A program made the position numbers and the translations under genes. Below are positions 34,134-44,351 of a stretch of 64,000 nucleotides of DNA, in pieces. Location: contig CAJUNA010000006.1 in NCBI GenBank assembly GCA_910587645.1, positions 83,925 through 147,924 of the forward strand, written 5' to 3'. This DNA is from an uncultured Oscillospiraceae bacterium (GTDB taxonomy: Bacteria; Bacillota; Clostridia; Oscillospirales; Oscillospiraceae). Below the pieces are notes generated by a model that worked only from the letters and a program-made list of their open reading frames with translations, was not told the DNA's origin and searched no databases. Within the stretch, counting starts at the first letter, position 1; each line of letters begins with the position of its first letter.

Positions 34134-36569
34134 ATGACCAATGATTTCAACCAACGGTACGCCGCCGCCCGCAGGGCGGTCATTGCCCGCCGGTACCACC
34201 GGATGAACCCCCGCCAGCGGGACGCTGTGCTGGCCACCGAAGGCCCGCTGCTGCTGCTGGCCGGCGCGGGCAGCGGGAAAACCACCGTGCTGATCAACCG
34301 GGTGGACAATCTTCTGACTTTTGGCCGGGGGGCGGATACGGAGGAGGTTCCCGGCTGGGCGTCCGAGAAGGATCTGGCTTTTTTAGAGGGCTTTCCGGAA
34401 GAGCCGTCCCCGGAGGACTGGCAGGAAGCGGCGCGGCTGTGCGCTGTGGAGCCAGCGGTTCCCTGGTCCGTCATTGCCATCACCTTTACCAATAAGGCCG
34501 CTGGGGAATTGAAGGAGCGCCTGGAACGGATGTGCGGCCCGGCGTCCCGGGACATCTGGGCGGCGACTTTCCACTCCGCCTGCATCCGGATCCTCCGGCG
34601 GGACGTAGAGCGGCTGGGGGCTGGGTTTGACAGCAATTTCACCATTTATGACACCGATGACAGCAAGCGGGTTATCAAGGATGTGCTCAAGGCCCTGAGC
34701 CTGGACGAAAAGGAGTTCCAGCCCCGCTCCGTGCTCTCCATCATTTCCAACGCCAAGGATAAGGACTGGTCTCCCGAGCAGTTCGCCCAGGAAACACGCA
34801 CCTCCCACGATTGGCGGATGCCCCGGATTGCGGAGATCTATACTGGCTACCAGCGCCGCCTGCGGGAAGCCAACGCCATGGACTTTGATGACATCATCCT
34901 CCACACGGTTCATCTGCTGCAAAAGGATCCAGAGGTGCGGGGGTATTACCAGCGGAAATTCCGCTATGTCCTCATCGACGAGTACCAGGACACCAACCAT
35001 TTGCAATACCTGCTGGCCCGCCTGCTGGCGGGAGGGTACGAAAATATCTGCGTGGTGGGGGATGACGACCAGTCCATCTACCGGTTCCGGGGGGCAAACA
35101 TTGAGAATATCCTCAGCTTTGAGAAGCAGTACGCTGCCTGCCGCACCATCCGCTTGGAGCAGAACTACCGGTCCACCCAGAATATCCTGGACGCGGCTAA
35201 CGCGGTGATCAAGAACAACGCCGGGCGCAAGGGCAAGACCCTCTGGACCCAGTCCGGGCCAGGGGATAAGGTGCAGGTCAAGACCGTATTCAGCGAAACC
35301 GATGAGGCCAACTATATTGCCGGAAAAATGCTGGAGAGCCGCGCCCGGGGGGAGGACTGGCGGGACAATGCTGTGCTCTACCGGATGAACGCCCAGTCCA
35401 ACGCCCTGGAAATGGCCCTCAAGCGCAACGGAATCCCCTACAAGGTCTACGGCGGCATGAAGTTCTTCGACCGGGCGGAGGTGAAGGACATGCTGGCCTA
35501 CCTCTGCGTCATCAACAACCCTATGGATGACCTGCGGCTGCGGCGGATCGTCAATGTCCCCGCCAGGGGCATTGGCGGAACCACCATGGACCGGGCGGCC
35601 CAGCTTGCCGCGGAGGAGGGGGTCAGCCTGTGGGAAATCCTTACCCACGCAGACCAGTATCCCAACCTCAAAACCGCCGCTGTCAAGCTGTTGGCCTTTA
35701 CTACTGTAATCTCGGAGCTGCGGGGGCTGGAGGAAACGCTGGCCCTGCCGGAACTGTACGATGAGGTATGCGAAAAGAGCCGGTATGTGAAGGTGCTGGA
35801 GGAGAAAAACGACATGGAGAGCCGGGGGCGGATTGAGAATGTGCAGGAGCTCCGCTCCAGCATTCTAGGCTTTTTGGAGAACAGCCCCGATGATTCCTCC
35901 CTGGCGGGTTTTCTGGACAGCGTGGCGCTGTATACGGATCTGGATGACGCGGGGGACAACGGCGACTGCGTGTCCCTGATGACCATGCACAGCGCCAAGG
36001 GCCTGGAATTTCCCAACGTATATGTGGTCGGTATGGATGAGGGGGTATTCCCCGGCATCCGGGCCGCAGGCGAGGAGGAGGAAATGGAGGAGGAGCGCCG
36101 CCTGTGCTACGTGGCCATGACCCGGGCGCGGGAGCGGCTGACCATGACCACCGCCCGCCAGCGGATGCTCTATGGCCGCACCAGCAGCAACACACCCTCC
36201 CGGTTCCTGGAGGAGCTGCCCGAGGGGCCGGTGGACTGGCAGAGCAAGCAGGAGCCAAGGGCGCACTGGAACGGGGAGGAGGGCGTTGCTGCCTCTTCAG
36301 GCGGAGCCCGCAGCCAGCCATATTCCCGTCCCACCCGCCAGCCCCGTCCGCTGCGGGACACCGGTTTCACCGTGCCCAGCGCGGCTCCATCCGCCGGATT
36401 GCTGGAGCTGGAAAAAGGGGACACCATTGCGCACCGCACTTTTGGCAAAGGGATGGTGCTGTCTGTCCGCCCTATGGGGAACGATGCGCTGATCGAGGTG
36501 GCCTTTGACGGCACCGGGACAAAAAAACTGATGCTCAAGGTAGCCGGGCAGCATATTACGAAGCTTTGA
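34134..36569 (+). CDS. pcrA: ATP-dependent DNA helicase PcrA/UvrD family
   Basis: An 811-residue SF1A 3'-5' helicase for replication restart and nucleotide excision repair. Q-motif MNPRQRDAVLATEGPLLLLAG, Walker A AGAGSGKTT (residues ~43-51), motif Ia ITFTNKAAGELKER, Walker B IDEYQDTNHLQ, VVGDDDQSIYRFRGA, LEQNYRST, LMTMHSAKGLEFPNVYVVG and CYVAMTRARERL. An insertion of about 30 residues follows motif I. The last 130 residues form a PcrA-type tail ending in a Tudor-like segment (GDTIAHRTFGKGMVLSV). The AAAGAGAG ribosome site is somewhat distant. Confidence 0.95.
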   Translation: MTNDFNQRYAAARRAVIARRYHRMNPRQRDAVLATEGPLLLLAGAGSGKTTVLINRVDNLLTFGRGADTEEVPGWASEKDLAFLEGFPEEPSPEDWQEAARLCAVEPAVPWSVIAITFTNKAAGELKERLERMCGPASRDIWAATFHSACIRILRRDVERLGAGFDSNFTIYDTDDSKRVIKDVLKALSLDEKEFQPRSVLSIISNAKDKDWSPEQFAQETRTSHDWRMPRIAEIYTGYQRRLREANAMDFDDIILHTVHLLQKDPEVRGYYQRKFRYVLIDEYQDTNHLQYLLARLLAGGYENICVVGDDDQSIYRFRGANIENILSFEKQYAACRTIRLEQNYRSTQNILDAANAVIKNNAGRKGKTLWTQSGPGDKVQVKTVFSETDEANYIAGKMLESRARGEDWRDNAVLYRMNAQSNALEMALKRNGIPYKVYGGMKFFDRAEVKDMLAYLCVINNPMDDLRLRRIVNVPARGIGGTTMDRAAQLAAEEGVSLWEILTHADQYPNLKTAAVKLLAFTTVISELRGLEETLALPELYDEVCEKSRYVKVLEEKNDMESRGRIENVQELRSSILGFLENSPDDSSLAGFLDSVALYTDLDDAGDNGDCVSLMTMHSAKGLEFPNVYVVGMDEGVFPGIRAAGEEEEMEEERRLCYVAMTRARERLTMTTARQRMLYGRTSSNTPSRFLEELPEGPVDWQSKQEPRAHWNGEEGVAASSGGARSQPYSRPTRQPRPLRDTGFTVPSAAPSAGLLELEKGDTIAHRTFGKGMVLSVRPMGNDALIEVAFDGTGTKKLMLKVAGQHITKL

Positions 36570-36599
36570 ACGTTGTTTACATAAGAAGGAAGGTTGACC

Positions 36600-39500
36600 A
36601 TGCCCCAGCAGATTCCCTTTTTTGAACTATTCCCAGGCCTATCCCTGCCCTGGGAGTTGCGCTCCCGCCTGGATGGCGCGTACCTCACCGCCGTGGAGAT
36701 CGAGAAGGCGGCAAGGGCTATGCACTTGGCTCTGACGGTTCGCGCTGACCTGGGGGATGCCCGGGACGCCTTAGCCGAGACGGTAAAGTCGGCCTATGCC
36801 CTAGAGAAGGTCTCCATCCACCAGACTGTTTCCACCCCAGCTTCCAGCGGCACGGTATCCAAGAGCAGCGAGACTATCTACGGCATGGAGATCAAGGGCG
36901 CGGTGCAGCCTATGGAGGGTCTGAACCCTAAGATGGGGAACGTAGTGGTGGCGGGGAAGGTGTTTTTCGCTGATCTCTATGAGACCCGCAGGCCAGGGGT
37001 GTACTGTCTCACCTTTGACATGACCGATTTTAAGGCCTCCGTCCGGGTAACAAAATACCTGGAAAAGGACGAAAAAGCCAAACTGAAAAAGGACATTAAG
37101 CCGGGGATGTGGCTGAAAATCCAGGGCTATGTGAAGCTTAACCGTGATGGCAGCGACATCCTGCTGGATCCCAAGAGTATCGTCTCCTACCCTCACGAAA
37201 TGCGCCAGGACACAGCTCCGGTCAAGCGGGTGGAGCTTCACGCCCACACCACGTTTTCCAATATGGACGCCCTCTCGTCCCTCTCACCCAAGACAGGTCC
37301 CGAAGGGAACATCGTCCGCCGCGCGGAAGCCTGGGGCCATCCCGCCATCGCCATCACCGACCACGGCGTAGTCCAGGGCTTTCCCGATGCGTGGCATTCC
37401 GCCAAGGATATCAAGATCCTCTATGGCATGGAGGGCTATTTTGTCAACAATCTGGACGACCGCATCGCCGTACACGGTGAGCAGGACGCGCCTTTCACCG
37501 GCGAATATGTAGCCTTCGATATTGAGACCACCGGCTTGAAGGTAAACCAGGAAGCCGTCACGGAAATTGGCGCGGTAGTAATACAAAACGGTGAGATCAC
37601 AGACCGGTTCCAGACCTTTGTAGACCCCGGACGGCACCTGAGCAATGAGATCATTGCCCTCACCGGCATCACCGACCAGATGCTGCAAGGCGCGCCAAAG
37701 CCTGCGGAAGCCTTGAAGGACTTCCTGGCCTTTGTCAACGGCCGTCCTCTGGTAGCCCACAACGCGGAGTTTGACATCGGTTTTATCCGCGCGGGATGCA
37801 AGGCGGCGGGCCTGGACTTCCATCCAACCTACATAGATACCCTGATTTTAGCCCAAAACCTGCTTCCTGAGCTGAGCAAGTATAAGCTGGACATTGTAGC
37901 GGAGCACCTGCGCCTCCCGGCGTTCCAGCACCACCGTGCCAGCGATGACGCCGCCACCTGCGGCCTGTTCCTGCCCCACTTTTTCCAGCGGCTGGAGACG
38001 GAGCTGGATGTTCACAGTCTCCAGCAGATCAATGCGGCCATGCCTGCCCTGCGGAAAAAGGGCCACGCGAACCGGAAGCCCAAACACATCATCCTGATTG
38101 CCAAGAACAAAACTGGGCTGAAAAACCTCTATCAACTGGTTTCCGCGTCCAATCTGAAATATTTCAAGCGCAATCCCATTATCCCGAAGGACGAGCTGGT
38201 TCGCCGCCGGGAGGGCCTGATTGTCGGTTCCGCCTGCGAAGCCGGGGAACTGTTCCAGGCAGTGGCGGAGTATAAGGACTGGGCGGAATTAAAGCGCATC
38301 GCGGACTTTTACGACTACCTGGAAATTCAGCCCTTGTGCAACAACGCTTTCATGCTCCGGGACGGCAAGGCGAAGGACGAGGAGGAGCTGCGGGAATTTA
38401 ACCGCACCATCGTCCGTTTAGGGGAGGAGTTGGGCAAGCCGGTGTGCGCCACTGGCGACGTCCACTTCCTGGATCCGGAGGACGAGATCTTCCGCCACAT
38501 CCTATTGGACACGAAAAAATTCTCCGACTGCGACTGCCCGCTGCCCATCTATTTCAAATCCACTGATGAGATGCTGGAGGAATTTTCCTATCTTGGGGAG
38601 GAAAAAGCCTTGGAGGTCGTAGTCACCAACACCCGGGCTATTGCGGATCAGGTGGAGACCTTCGACCTTCTGCCCAAGGGCAAGCTTTTCCCGCCCCGCC
38701 TGGAAAACTCCGAGGAGGATTTGAACCGCCTGGTGTGGGACAAGGTTCACGAACTATATGGTGAGGATCCGCCCCAGCTTATTATAGACCGTCTGAACAT
38801 AGAACTGGGCGGCATTTTGGGGAAGTACGATGTGGTCTACATGTCGGCTCAAAAGCTGGTTCAGCGGTCGTTGGAGAACGGCTATCTGGTAGGCTCCCGC
38901 GGCTCGGTAGGCTCGTCTCTGGTGGCCTACATGTCGGGCATTACAGAAGTCAATGCCCTGCCGCCCCACTACCGCTGCCCTAAGTGCAAGCACAATGAGT
39001 TTATCCTGGACGGTTCCTACGGCTGCGGCGCGGACATGCCGGACAAAGACTGCCCAGCATGCGGGACGAAGTATGTAAAAGACGGCTTTGACATCCCCTT
39101 TGAGACATTCCTGGGCTATGGCGGCGGCAAGGTGCCGGATATCGACCTGAACTTCTCCGGAGAATACCAAGCCCGTGCCCACCGCCACGCCATCGAGATG
39201 TTTGGCGAGACTCAGGTGTTCCGCGCGGGCACCATCGGCACTGTGGCGGAAAAAACCGCCTACGGCTACGTAAAAAAATACTTGGAAGCCCGCGGCCTGA
39301 ATCCCGGCCACGCGGAGGAGAACCGCCTTGCCCTGGGCTGCGTAGGTGTCAAGCGCACCACCGGCCAGCACCCCGGCGGGCTGGTGGTGGTTCCGGATGA
39401 CTTGGATGTAGAGGATTTCTGCCCGGTCCAACATCCTGCGGATGCTGCCGACAGCGACATCATCACCACCCATTTCGAATACCACTGCATGGAGGATAAC

Positions 39501-40571
39501 CTGCTCAAGCTGGATATGCTGGGCCACGATGACCCGTCCATGGTTCGGATGATGGAGGATCTGACCCAGGTCAACGCCCGCGAGATTCCTTTAGATGACG
39601 CGGATACCATGAGCCTGTTTACCACCAGCAAGGCGTTAGGCTTTGAGGACGACCCGCTTTTAGGCCCCACCGGGGCGGTAGCGATTCCAGAGTTCAACAC
39701 GAAGTTTACCCGCCAGATGCTCATGGACACCCAGCCGAAGGATTTCAACACTTTGGTGCGGCTCTCCGGCTTCTCTCACGGCACAGACGTGTGGATTGGC
39801 AACGCCCGGGACTTGATTGTCAGCGGCACGGCATCGGTAACGGAGACGGTAGGGTGCCGCGATGACATCATGCTGTACCTGATTTCCAAGGGCCTGGATC
39901 CGAAAATGAGCTTTAAGATTATGGAGTCGGTTCGAAAGGGCAAGGTGAAAAAGGGCGGCTTTGAGGAGGGCTGGGTGGAAGCCATGGAGGGGCATGATGT
40001 CCCCAAGTGGTACATCGACTCTTTAGCGAAAATCGGCTATCTGTTCCCCAAAGCTCACGCGGTAGCCTATGTGATGATGGCTTTCCGTATTGCCTGGTTC
40101 AAGGTTCACAAGCCCCTGGCGTTCTATGCCACGTTTTTCTCCATCCGTGCCAAGGCCTTTGACGCGGAGTACTGCTGCGCGGGCATTGACAACGTAAAGC
40201 GGAAATTGCAGGAGATATGGAACAACAAGGATGCCACCGCCGTGGAGCAGGATCTTGCAGTGACGCTGGAGGTCTGCTATGAATTTTACCTCCGTGGCTT
40301 CCGGTTCGACCCCATCAGCATCTACGAATCCCAGGCTACCCGGTTTACCCTCAAGGGGGAGGACGCCCTGATCCCGCCTTTCACCGCCGTGCGGGGGTTG
40401 GGGGAGACCGCCGCCCTGGATACGGTGGAGAAGCGGAAGGGGAAGGATTTCATCTCCATTGAGGAGTTTTCCACCTGCTGCAACAAGCTCTCCAAGACCC
40501 ATATCGACCAGCTCAAGGCCTTGGGGGCTTTCGCCGGAATGGCGGATACCAGCCAGATCACGCTGTTTTAA
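36600..40571 (+). CDS. polC: DNA polymerase III alpha subunit, Gram-positive PolC type
   Basis: A 1323-residue replicative polymerase. Order: N-terminal domain and OB fold (residues ~100-200), PHP domain (VELHAHTTFSNMDA at ~210) split by a DnaQ-like 3'-5' exonuclease (AFDIETTGL at ~305, HNAEFDIGFI), polymerase palm (PDIDLNFSGEYQ at ~845, with two catalytic Asp), zinc-binding Cys cluster CPKCKH ... CPACG, and a C-terminal HhH/OB region. ATG 36600 follows AAGGAAGG; TTG 36594 is an alternative. Somewhat shorter than Bacillus PolC (about 1440 residues). It sits directly after pcrA, a head-to-tail pair in DNA metabolism. Confidence 0.95.
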   Translation: MPQQIPFFELFPGLSLPWELRSRLDGAYLTAVEIEKAARAMHLALTVRADLGDARDALAETVKSAYALEKVSIHQTVSTPASSGTVSKSSETIYGMEIKGAVQPMEGLNPKMGNVVVAGKVFFADLYETRRPGVYCLTFDMTDFKASVRVTKYLEKDEKAKLKKDIKPGMWLKIQGYVKLNRDGSDILLDPKSIVSYPHEMRQDTAPVKRVELHAHTTFSNMDALSSLSPKTGPEGNIVRRAEAWGHPAIAITDHGVVQGFPDAWHSAKDIKILYGMEGYFVNNLDDRIAVHGEQDAPFTGEYVAFDIETTGLKVNQEAVTEIGAVVIQNGEITDRFQTFVDPGRHLSNEIIALTGITDQMLQGAPKPAEALKDFLAFVNGRPLVAHNAEFDIGFIRAGCKAAGLDFHPTYIDTLILAQNLLPELSKYKLDIVAEHLRLPAFQHHRASDDAATCGLFLPHFFQRLETELDVHSLQQINAAMPALRKKGHANRKPKHIILIAKNKTGLKNLYQLVSASNLKYFKRNPIIPKDELVRRREGLIVGSACEAGELFQAVAEYKDWAELKRIADFYDYLEIQPLCNNAFMLRDGKAKDEEELREFNRTIVRLGEELGKPVCATGDVHFLDPEDEIFRHILLDTKKFSDCDCPLPIYFKSTDEMLEEFSYLGEEKALEVVVTNTRAIADQVETFDLLPKGKLFPPRLENSEEDLNRLVWDKVHELYGEDPPQLIIDRLNIELGGILGKYDVVYMSAQKLVQRSLENGYLVGSRGSVGSSLVAYMSGITEVNALPPHYRCPKCKHNEFILDGSYGCGADMPDKDCPACGTKYVKDGFDIPFETFLGYGGGKVPDIDLNFSGEYQARAHRHAIEMFGETQVFRAGTIGTVAEKTAYGYVKKYLEARGLNPGHAEENRLALGCVGVKRTTGQHPGGLVVVPDDLDVEDFCPVQHPADAADSDIITTHFEYHCMEDNLLKLDMLGHDDPSMVRMMEDLTQVNAREIPLDDADTMSLFTTSKALGFEDDPLLGPTGAVAIPEFNTKFTRQMLMDTQPKDFNTLVRLSGFSHGTDVWIGNARDLIVSGTASVTETVGCRDDIMLYLISKGLDPKMSFKIMESVRKGKVKKGGFEEGWVEAMEGHDVPKWYIDSLAKIGYLFPKAHAVAYVMMAFRIAWFKVHKPLAFYATFFSIRAKAFDAEYCCAGIDNVKRKLQEIWNNKDATAVEQDLAVTLEVCYEFYLRGFRFDPISIYESQATRFTLKGEDALIPPFTAVRGLGETAALDTVEKRKGKDFISIEEFSTCCNKLSKTHIDQLKALGAFAGMADTSQITLF

Positions 40572-40598
40572 GAAGCGTATGGAAAACATGAATAACAA

Positions 40599-40634
40599 AG
40601 GGACGCCCCGGCGCATACGCGCTGGGGCGTCCCT
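40599..40634. terminator. Bidirectional terminator between polC and the SGNH hydrolase gene
   Basis: AGGGACGCCCC and GGGGCGTCCCT around a GC-containing loop, between convergent genes. The strong stem lacks a long T-run. Confidence 0.65.
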
Positions 40635-40672
40635 GCATTGGTGTCAATTCCATGGATGGAAAGCGTCTGCTT

Positions 40673-41776
40673 TTACAAAATTTCCCGCAAAAGCGATGCC
40701 GCCAGTACCGCCGCTTCCTGGTGGCATGGGATCCCGGGATGCCGCCGGGAACCCATGGTGCTGGCTGTCACGGCGGGGAGGGCCAGATAATATGCCCTCT
40801 GGTCTCCCGTTTCCTCTCGGAACCGCTCTACCGCGCTCTCCAACTGGGGGCGCAGCGTATCTCCTGTCATGCCGTAGGCCCAGACCAGCGATGCCTGGGG
40901 GTTCCGCCGCCGCAGCTTGTGGAGGAAGGCCAGCGCCGCGTTCTCGATCAGCCGTCTGCATGCCGGGGTATCCTCCTGTTTGAACCGCGTCCCATCAGGG
41001 CCGTGCCACGCGGAAATACCCATAGCGTTGGCATCGTTGGCTCCCAGGTTGACAACTACCGCGTCTGGCTGCCAGGCAGTAAAGTCATTTGGTTCCTGCG
41101 CGCCCAGGCGGCGGTTCCATTCCCCGGACGCCGTGGCGCAGACTGGGTCATACCAATCGGGCAGGGCATGGTGGGGGGTATTGTCCCAGCCGGAGCGGAT
41201 GCCCCAGCCGCTTTGGCTGATTAACCGGAACTCCGCGCCTAGAAGGCCTGCGGCCATCTTTGCCCAGCCCTGGCTGGCGCTGAGGAGGACGGAAGACCAG
41301 CTGGCTTCCTCCCGTGCGCCTACAAGACCTTCGCCGCTGGTCAGGCTGTCACCAATTAATTCCAGACGGTATGGCGGCTCCGGCAGGGGCAGGAACGCGC
41401 CGCCCCGCCACCTTAGGCCGCGTATCCCCAGCCGGTGGCGGCTGTCGCCGTCCTGACCCATGGGCTGGGTTTCCTTCCAGAGGCGTACGTGCTTTACAGT
41501 CCCCGCTGTCATGCCTTGGAAAAGCAATACGGAACTTTCCCCGCGCCCTGCCGGCATCCGGAGCACAGGTGCGCCGTTGATTTCCACAGCAATCCATGGC
41601 TCCTTCCGCCCGTAGTCCGCCTCAAGCAGGATCTCCAGGGCGGAACCGGTAAACCGCAGCTCCAGGCCGGAACAGGCCCAGAACAGGGGAAGAACGCCCT
41701 CTTCCTTGGCCCTCTGGGGGTGGAAGCGGCCTAAAAAACGTAGGTTGGGAATCTCAAAAATGTTGGCGGTTTCCAC
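40673..41776 (-). CDS. SGNH/GDSL esterase, CE2-like
   Basis: A 367-residue hydrolase without a signal peptide. A beta-sandwich N-terminal domain (residues ~1-135) precedes an SGNH fold: nucleophile Ser in LIGDSLTSGEG, block III VVVNLGANDAN, and the C-terminal His in RRHPGIPCHQEAA. This two-domain order matches carbohydrate esterase family 2 (acetyl-xylan type deacetylases). The start is a GTG (41776) with GGGGGTG six bases upstream. No sugar-use genes are adjacent, so it is probably an intracellular deacetylase of oligosaccharides; substrate unproven. Confidence 0.78.
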   Translation of the reverse strand: METANIFEIPNLRFLGRFHPQRAKEEGVLPLFWACSGLELRFTGSALEILLEADYGRKEPWIAVEINGAPVLRMPAGRGESSVLLFQGMTAGTVKHVRLWKETQPMGQDGDSRHRLGIRGLRWRGGAFLPLPEPPYRLELIGDSLTSGEGLVGAREEASWSSVLLSASQGWAKMAAGLLGAEFRLISQSGWGIRSGWDNTPHHALPDWYDPVCATASGEWNRRLGAQEPNDFTAWQPDAVVVNLGANDANAMGISAWHGPDGTRFKQEDTPACRRLIENAALAFLHKLRRRNPQASLVWAYGMTGDTLRPQLESAVERFREETGDQRAYYLALPAVTASTMGSRRHPGIPCHQEAAVLAASLLREIL

Positions 41777-41864
41777 AGAAACACCCCCGTTTTCCTATCA
41801 AATCGGTAATGCCCTAAGCGCCGGATCCAAACCATACGGCGGATCCGGCGCTTTTGTGTGTCTC

Positions 41865-44336
41865 TTACACGCCGAGCCTGGCCTTGCGAAGCTGCTCGGC
41901 TTCCGTCCAGCTCTGTCCGGGGACATAGCCAGGCAGAGGAAGGATCTGCTGGTGGATGGCGTCCAGAATCCAGGATGCCTGGGGGAAGAAGTAATGGTCA
42001 AACTCATAGGGCGGCGTGATCCAGTTCTTTGCGCCAACTACCACTGGGGGCGCGTCCAGATCGTCGAAACAGAGCTGGGTAATGTTCTGAGCCACATCCT
42101 CCAGGAAGGAACCACGGGCGCAGGCGTCGCTGGTAAGCACCACCTTGCCGGTTTTGCGGACGGATTCTATAATCTTCGTGTAGTCCAGTGGCACCAGGGA
42201 GTGGAGGTTAATGATTTCCGCTTCCAGGCCGTATTTTTCACTCAGTTCCTTGGCCGCGTCCACAGCACGGTACAGGGCCGCGCCAATAGTCAGAATTGTC
42301 AGGTCTTTGCCCTGGCGGATGATGTTGGTGTCGCCAATGGTAATCTCATATTTTTCCGCCGGGACGCCTCCTTCGTGGAACTGCTCGCCTACATCGTAGA
42401 TCCGCTGGCTCTCAAAGAACACCACCGGGTCGGTGCCGTTCAGGGCGGATTCCATCAGGCCCTTGGCTTCCCAGGGGGTGGCGGGGAAGCAGACCTTCAA
42501 GCCCGGGATGTGGGCGCACAGGGCCGTCCAATCCTGGCTGTGCTGCGCGCCATATTTGGAGCCTACAGATACCCGCAGTACTACCGGCATCTTCAAAATA
42601 CCAGCGGACATGGACTGCCACTTAGAAAGCTGGTTGAAAATCTCGTCCCCGGCGCAGCCAATGAAGTCGGCGTACATCAATTCCACAATCACGCGCCCGC
42701 CGCACATACCGTAGCCTACGGCGGTGCCTACAATGGCGGCCTCAGAGATGGGGGAGTTAAACAGGCGGCAGCGGGGGATAGAGTCCGCCATGCCCCGGTA
42801 GATGGCAAACGCGCCGCCCCAGTCCCGGACGTCCTCTCCGTAGGAGACAAGGGTGGGATCCTCATAGAACTTATCCAGAATAACTTCGCTGATGCCGTCC
42901 CGGAGGTTGTAGAGCTTCATTTTGCTCACGGGCTTGCCGTCCTTGAAGGGGGCGCGCTCCTTGCTCTGGATTTTCTGCCACAGGGGGCATTCCTCCTTGG
43001 GCGTGGTGAATTCCGGCTGGCGGGTGGTGTCAAAGGAGGGGACTTTCTCATTGGAGAACATCAGACGTTCCACATAGGCGGGGTCGTTGTCAAAATCGGC
43101 GTAGGGGGACACGGCGGGGTCGGAAGCGTGCTTGCAGATACGGGTCATGCGCTCCACGGTTTCCGCCATGATCTCCTCAAAGCGGCTGTCGGGGGCTACG
43201 CCCGCTTCCACAAGGGCCTGCCGGTAGGTGACGATGGGGTCAATGGCCCGCCAGGCTTCGATCTCCTCTTTGGTGCGGTAAGCGTTCTGATCGGAGGTAG
43301 AGTGGCCAGAGAGACGGTATGTAATGGTATCCAGCAGCACCGGGCCCTTACCCTCGCGGAGCAGGGCCAGCTTGCGCTCCATGGCGTCCACCACCGCCAG
43401 GGGGTTGTAGCCGTCAATGCGCTCGGCGTGGAGCTGGGTGGGGGATACGCCGGAACCCATACGGGCCAGCATGTCGTAGGCCATGGTCTCCCCACGGGTC
43501 TGGCCGCCCATGCCGTAAGAATTGTTAAAGATATTGTAGAGAATGGGCATGCCGCGATCCTGACCCTTCTCCCAGAGGGTGTGGAACTGATCCATGCAGG
43601 CGAAGTTCATGGCTTCCCACACTGGCCCACGGCCCAGGGAGCCATCGCCAATGTTGCAGACCACAATGCCCTGCTTGCCGTTGCACTTCTTGAACAGGGC
43701 CGCGCCGGTGGCAATGGTGGCGGAACCGCCCACAATAGCGTTGTTGGGGTAAATGCCGAAGGGCAGGAAGAAAGCGTGCATGGATCCGCCCATGCCGTGG
43801 TGGAAGCCGTTTTCACGGGCAAAGACCTCCGCCAGCGCACCGTATACCAGGAAACGGATAGCCAGTTCCTTGGTGTCCTTGGCGGGACCCAGCTTTTCTA
43901 CTGCCCGCAGGGTACGGCCGCCCAGGAAATTCTCCATGACCTCCATCAGCTCCTGGTCGCTGAGCTTCTCGATGCTGCTCAGGCCCTTGGCCAGGATCTC
44001 GCTGTGGCTGCGGTGGCTGCCAAAGGTGTAGTCGCCCCGATCCAGCAGATAGGCCTGGCCTACAGCGGCGGCTTCCTGGCCCAGGGACAGGTGGGCGGGG
44101 CCGGGATAGGTGGTCTCGATACCATTGTAAACGCCTTGCGTCTTGATCTGGTTGAGCATGGACTCGAATTCCCGCAGGATGGTGATGTCCCGCCAGATGC
44201 GGACCAGATTCTCATCGCCGTACTTGCCCCGCTCGTCCGCCACGGTCTTGTGGTAGGCGTTGACAGGTATGTCCTCGAAATGGATGGTGTTGGGTGCGCG
44301 CAGTTCGTTAGGGTCAACAAATAAACATTTGGGCAT
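41865..44336 (-). CDS. 2-oxoacid dehydrogenase E1 component, alpha and beta fused
   Basis: An 823-residue thiamine-diphosphate enzyme that decarboxylates a 2-oxoacid and passes the acyl group to lipoyl-E2. Residues ~35-370 are the alpha part with the TPP motif GDGSLGRG ... NNSYGMGG and GLARENG-type FARENGFHHGMGGSMH. Residues ~470-810 are the beta part (VSYGEDVRDWGGAF, FNSPISEAAIVGTAVGYGM, VLTSDACARGSFLEDVA). The usual forms are two separate chains. ATG 44336 follows GGGAGG at about 10 bases; a TTG lies three codons earlier. Third catalytic gene after E2 and E3. Pyruvate, acetoin and branched-chain acids are all possible substrates. Confidence 0.9.
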   Translation of the reverse strand: MPKCLFVDPNELRAPNTIHFEDIPVNAYHKTVADERGKYGDENLVRIWRDITILREFESMLNQIKTQGVYNGIETTYPGPAHLSLGQEAAAVGQAYLLDRGDYTFGSHRSHSEILAKGLSSIEKLSDQELMEVMENFLGGRTLRAVEKLGPAKDTKELAIRFLVYGALAEVFARENGFHHGMGGSMHAFFLPFGIYPNNAIVGGSATIATGAALFKKCNGKQGIVVCNIGDGSLGRGPVWEAMNFACMDQFHTLWEKGQDRGMPILYNIFNNSYGMGGQTRGETMAYDMLARMGSGVSPTQLHAERIDGYNPLAVVDAMERKLALLREGKGPVLLDTITYRLSGHSTSDQNAYRTKEEIEAWRAIDPIVTYRQALVEAGVAPDSRFEEIMAETVERMTRICKHASDPAVSPYADFDNDPAYVERLMFSNEKVPSFDTTRQPEFTTPKEECPLWQKIQSKERAPFKDGKPVSKMKLYNLRDGISEVILDKFYEDPTLVSYGEDVRDWGGAFAIYRGMADSIPRCRLFNSPISEAAIVGTAVGYGMCGGRVIVELMYADFIGCAGDEIFNQLSKWQSMSAGILKMPVVLRVSVGSKYGAQHSQDWTALCAHIPGLKVCFPATPWEAKGLMESALNGTDPVVFFESQRIYDVGEQFHEGGVPAEKYEITIGDTNIIRQGKDLTILTIGAALYRAVDAAKELSEKYGLEAEIINLHSLVPLDYTKIIESVRKTGKVVLTSDACARGSFLEDVAQNITQLCFDDLDAPPVVVGAKNWITPPYEFDHYFFPQASWILDAIHQQILPLPGYVPGQSWTEAEQLRKARLGV

Positions 44337-44351
44337 GATAATCAACCTCCC

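Noticed and set aside
41706..44324. 872-codon plus-strand open frame
   Set aside because: It is antisense to the fused E1 gene, whose protein is clearly recognisable. High GC makes long shadow frames common here; no domain or ribosome site supports it.
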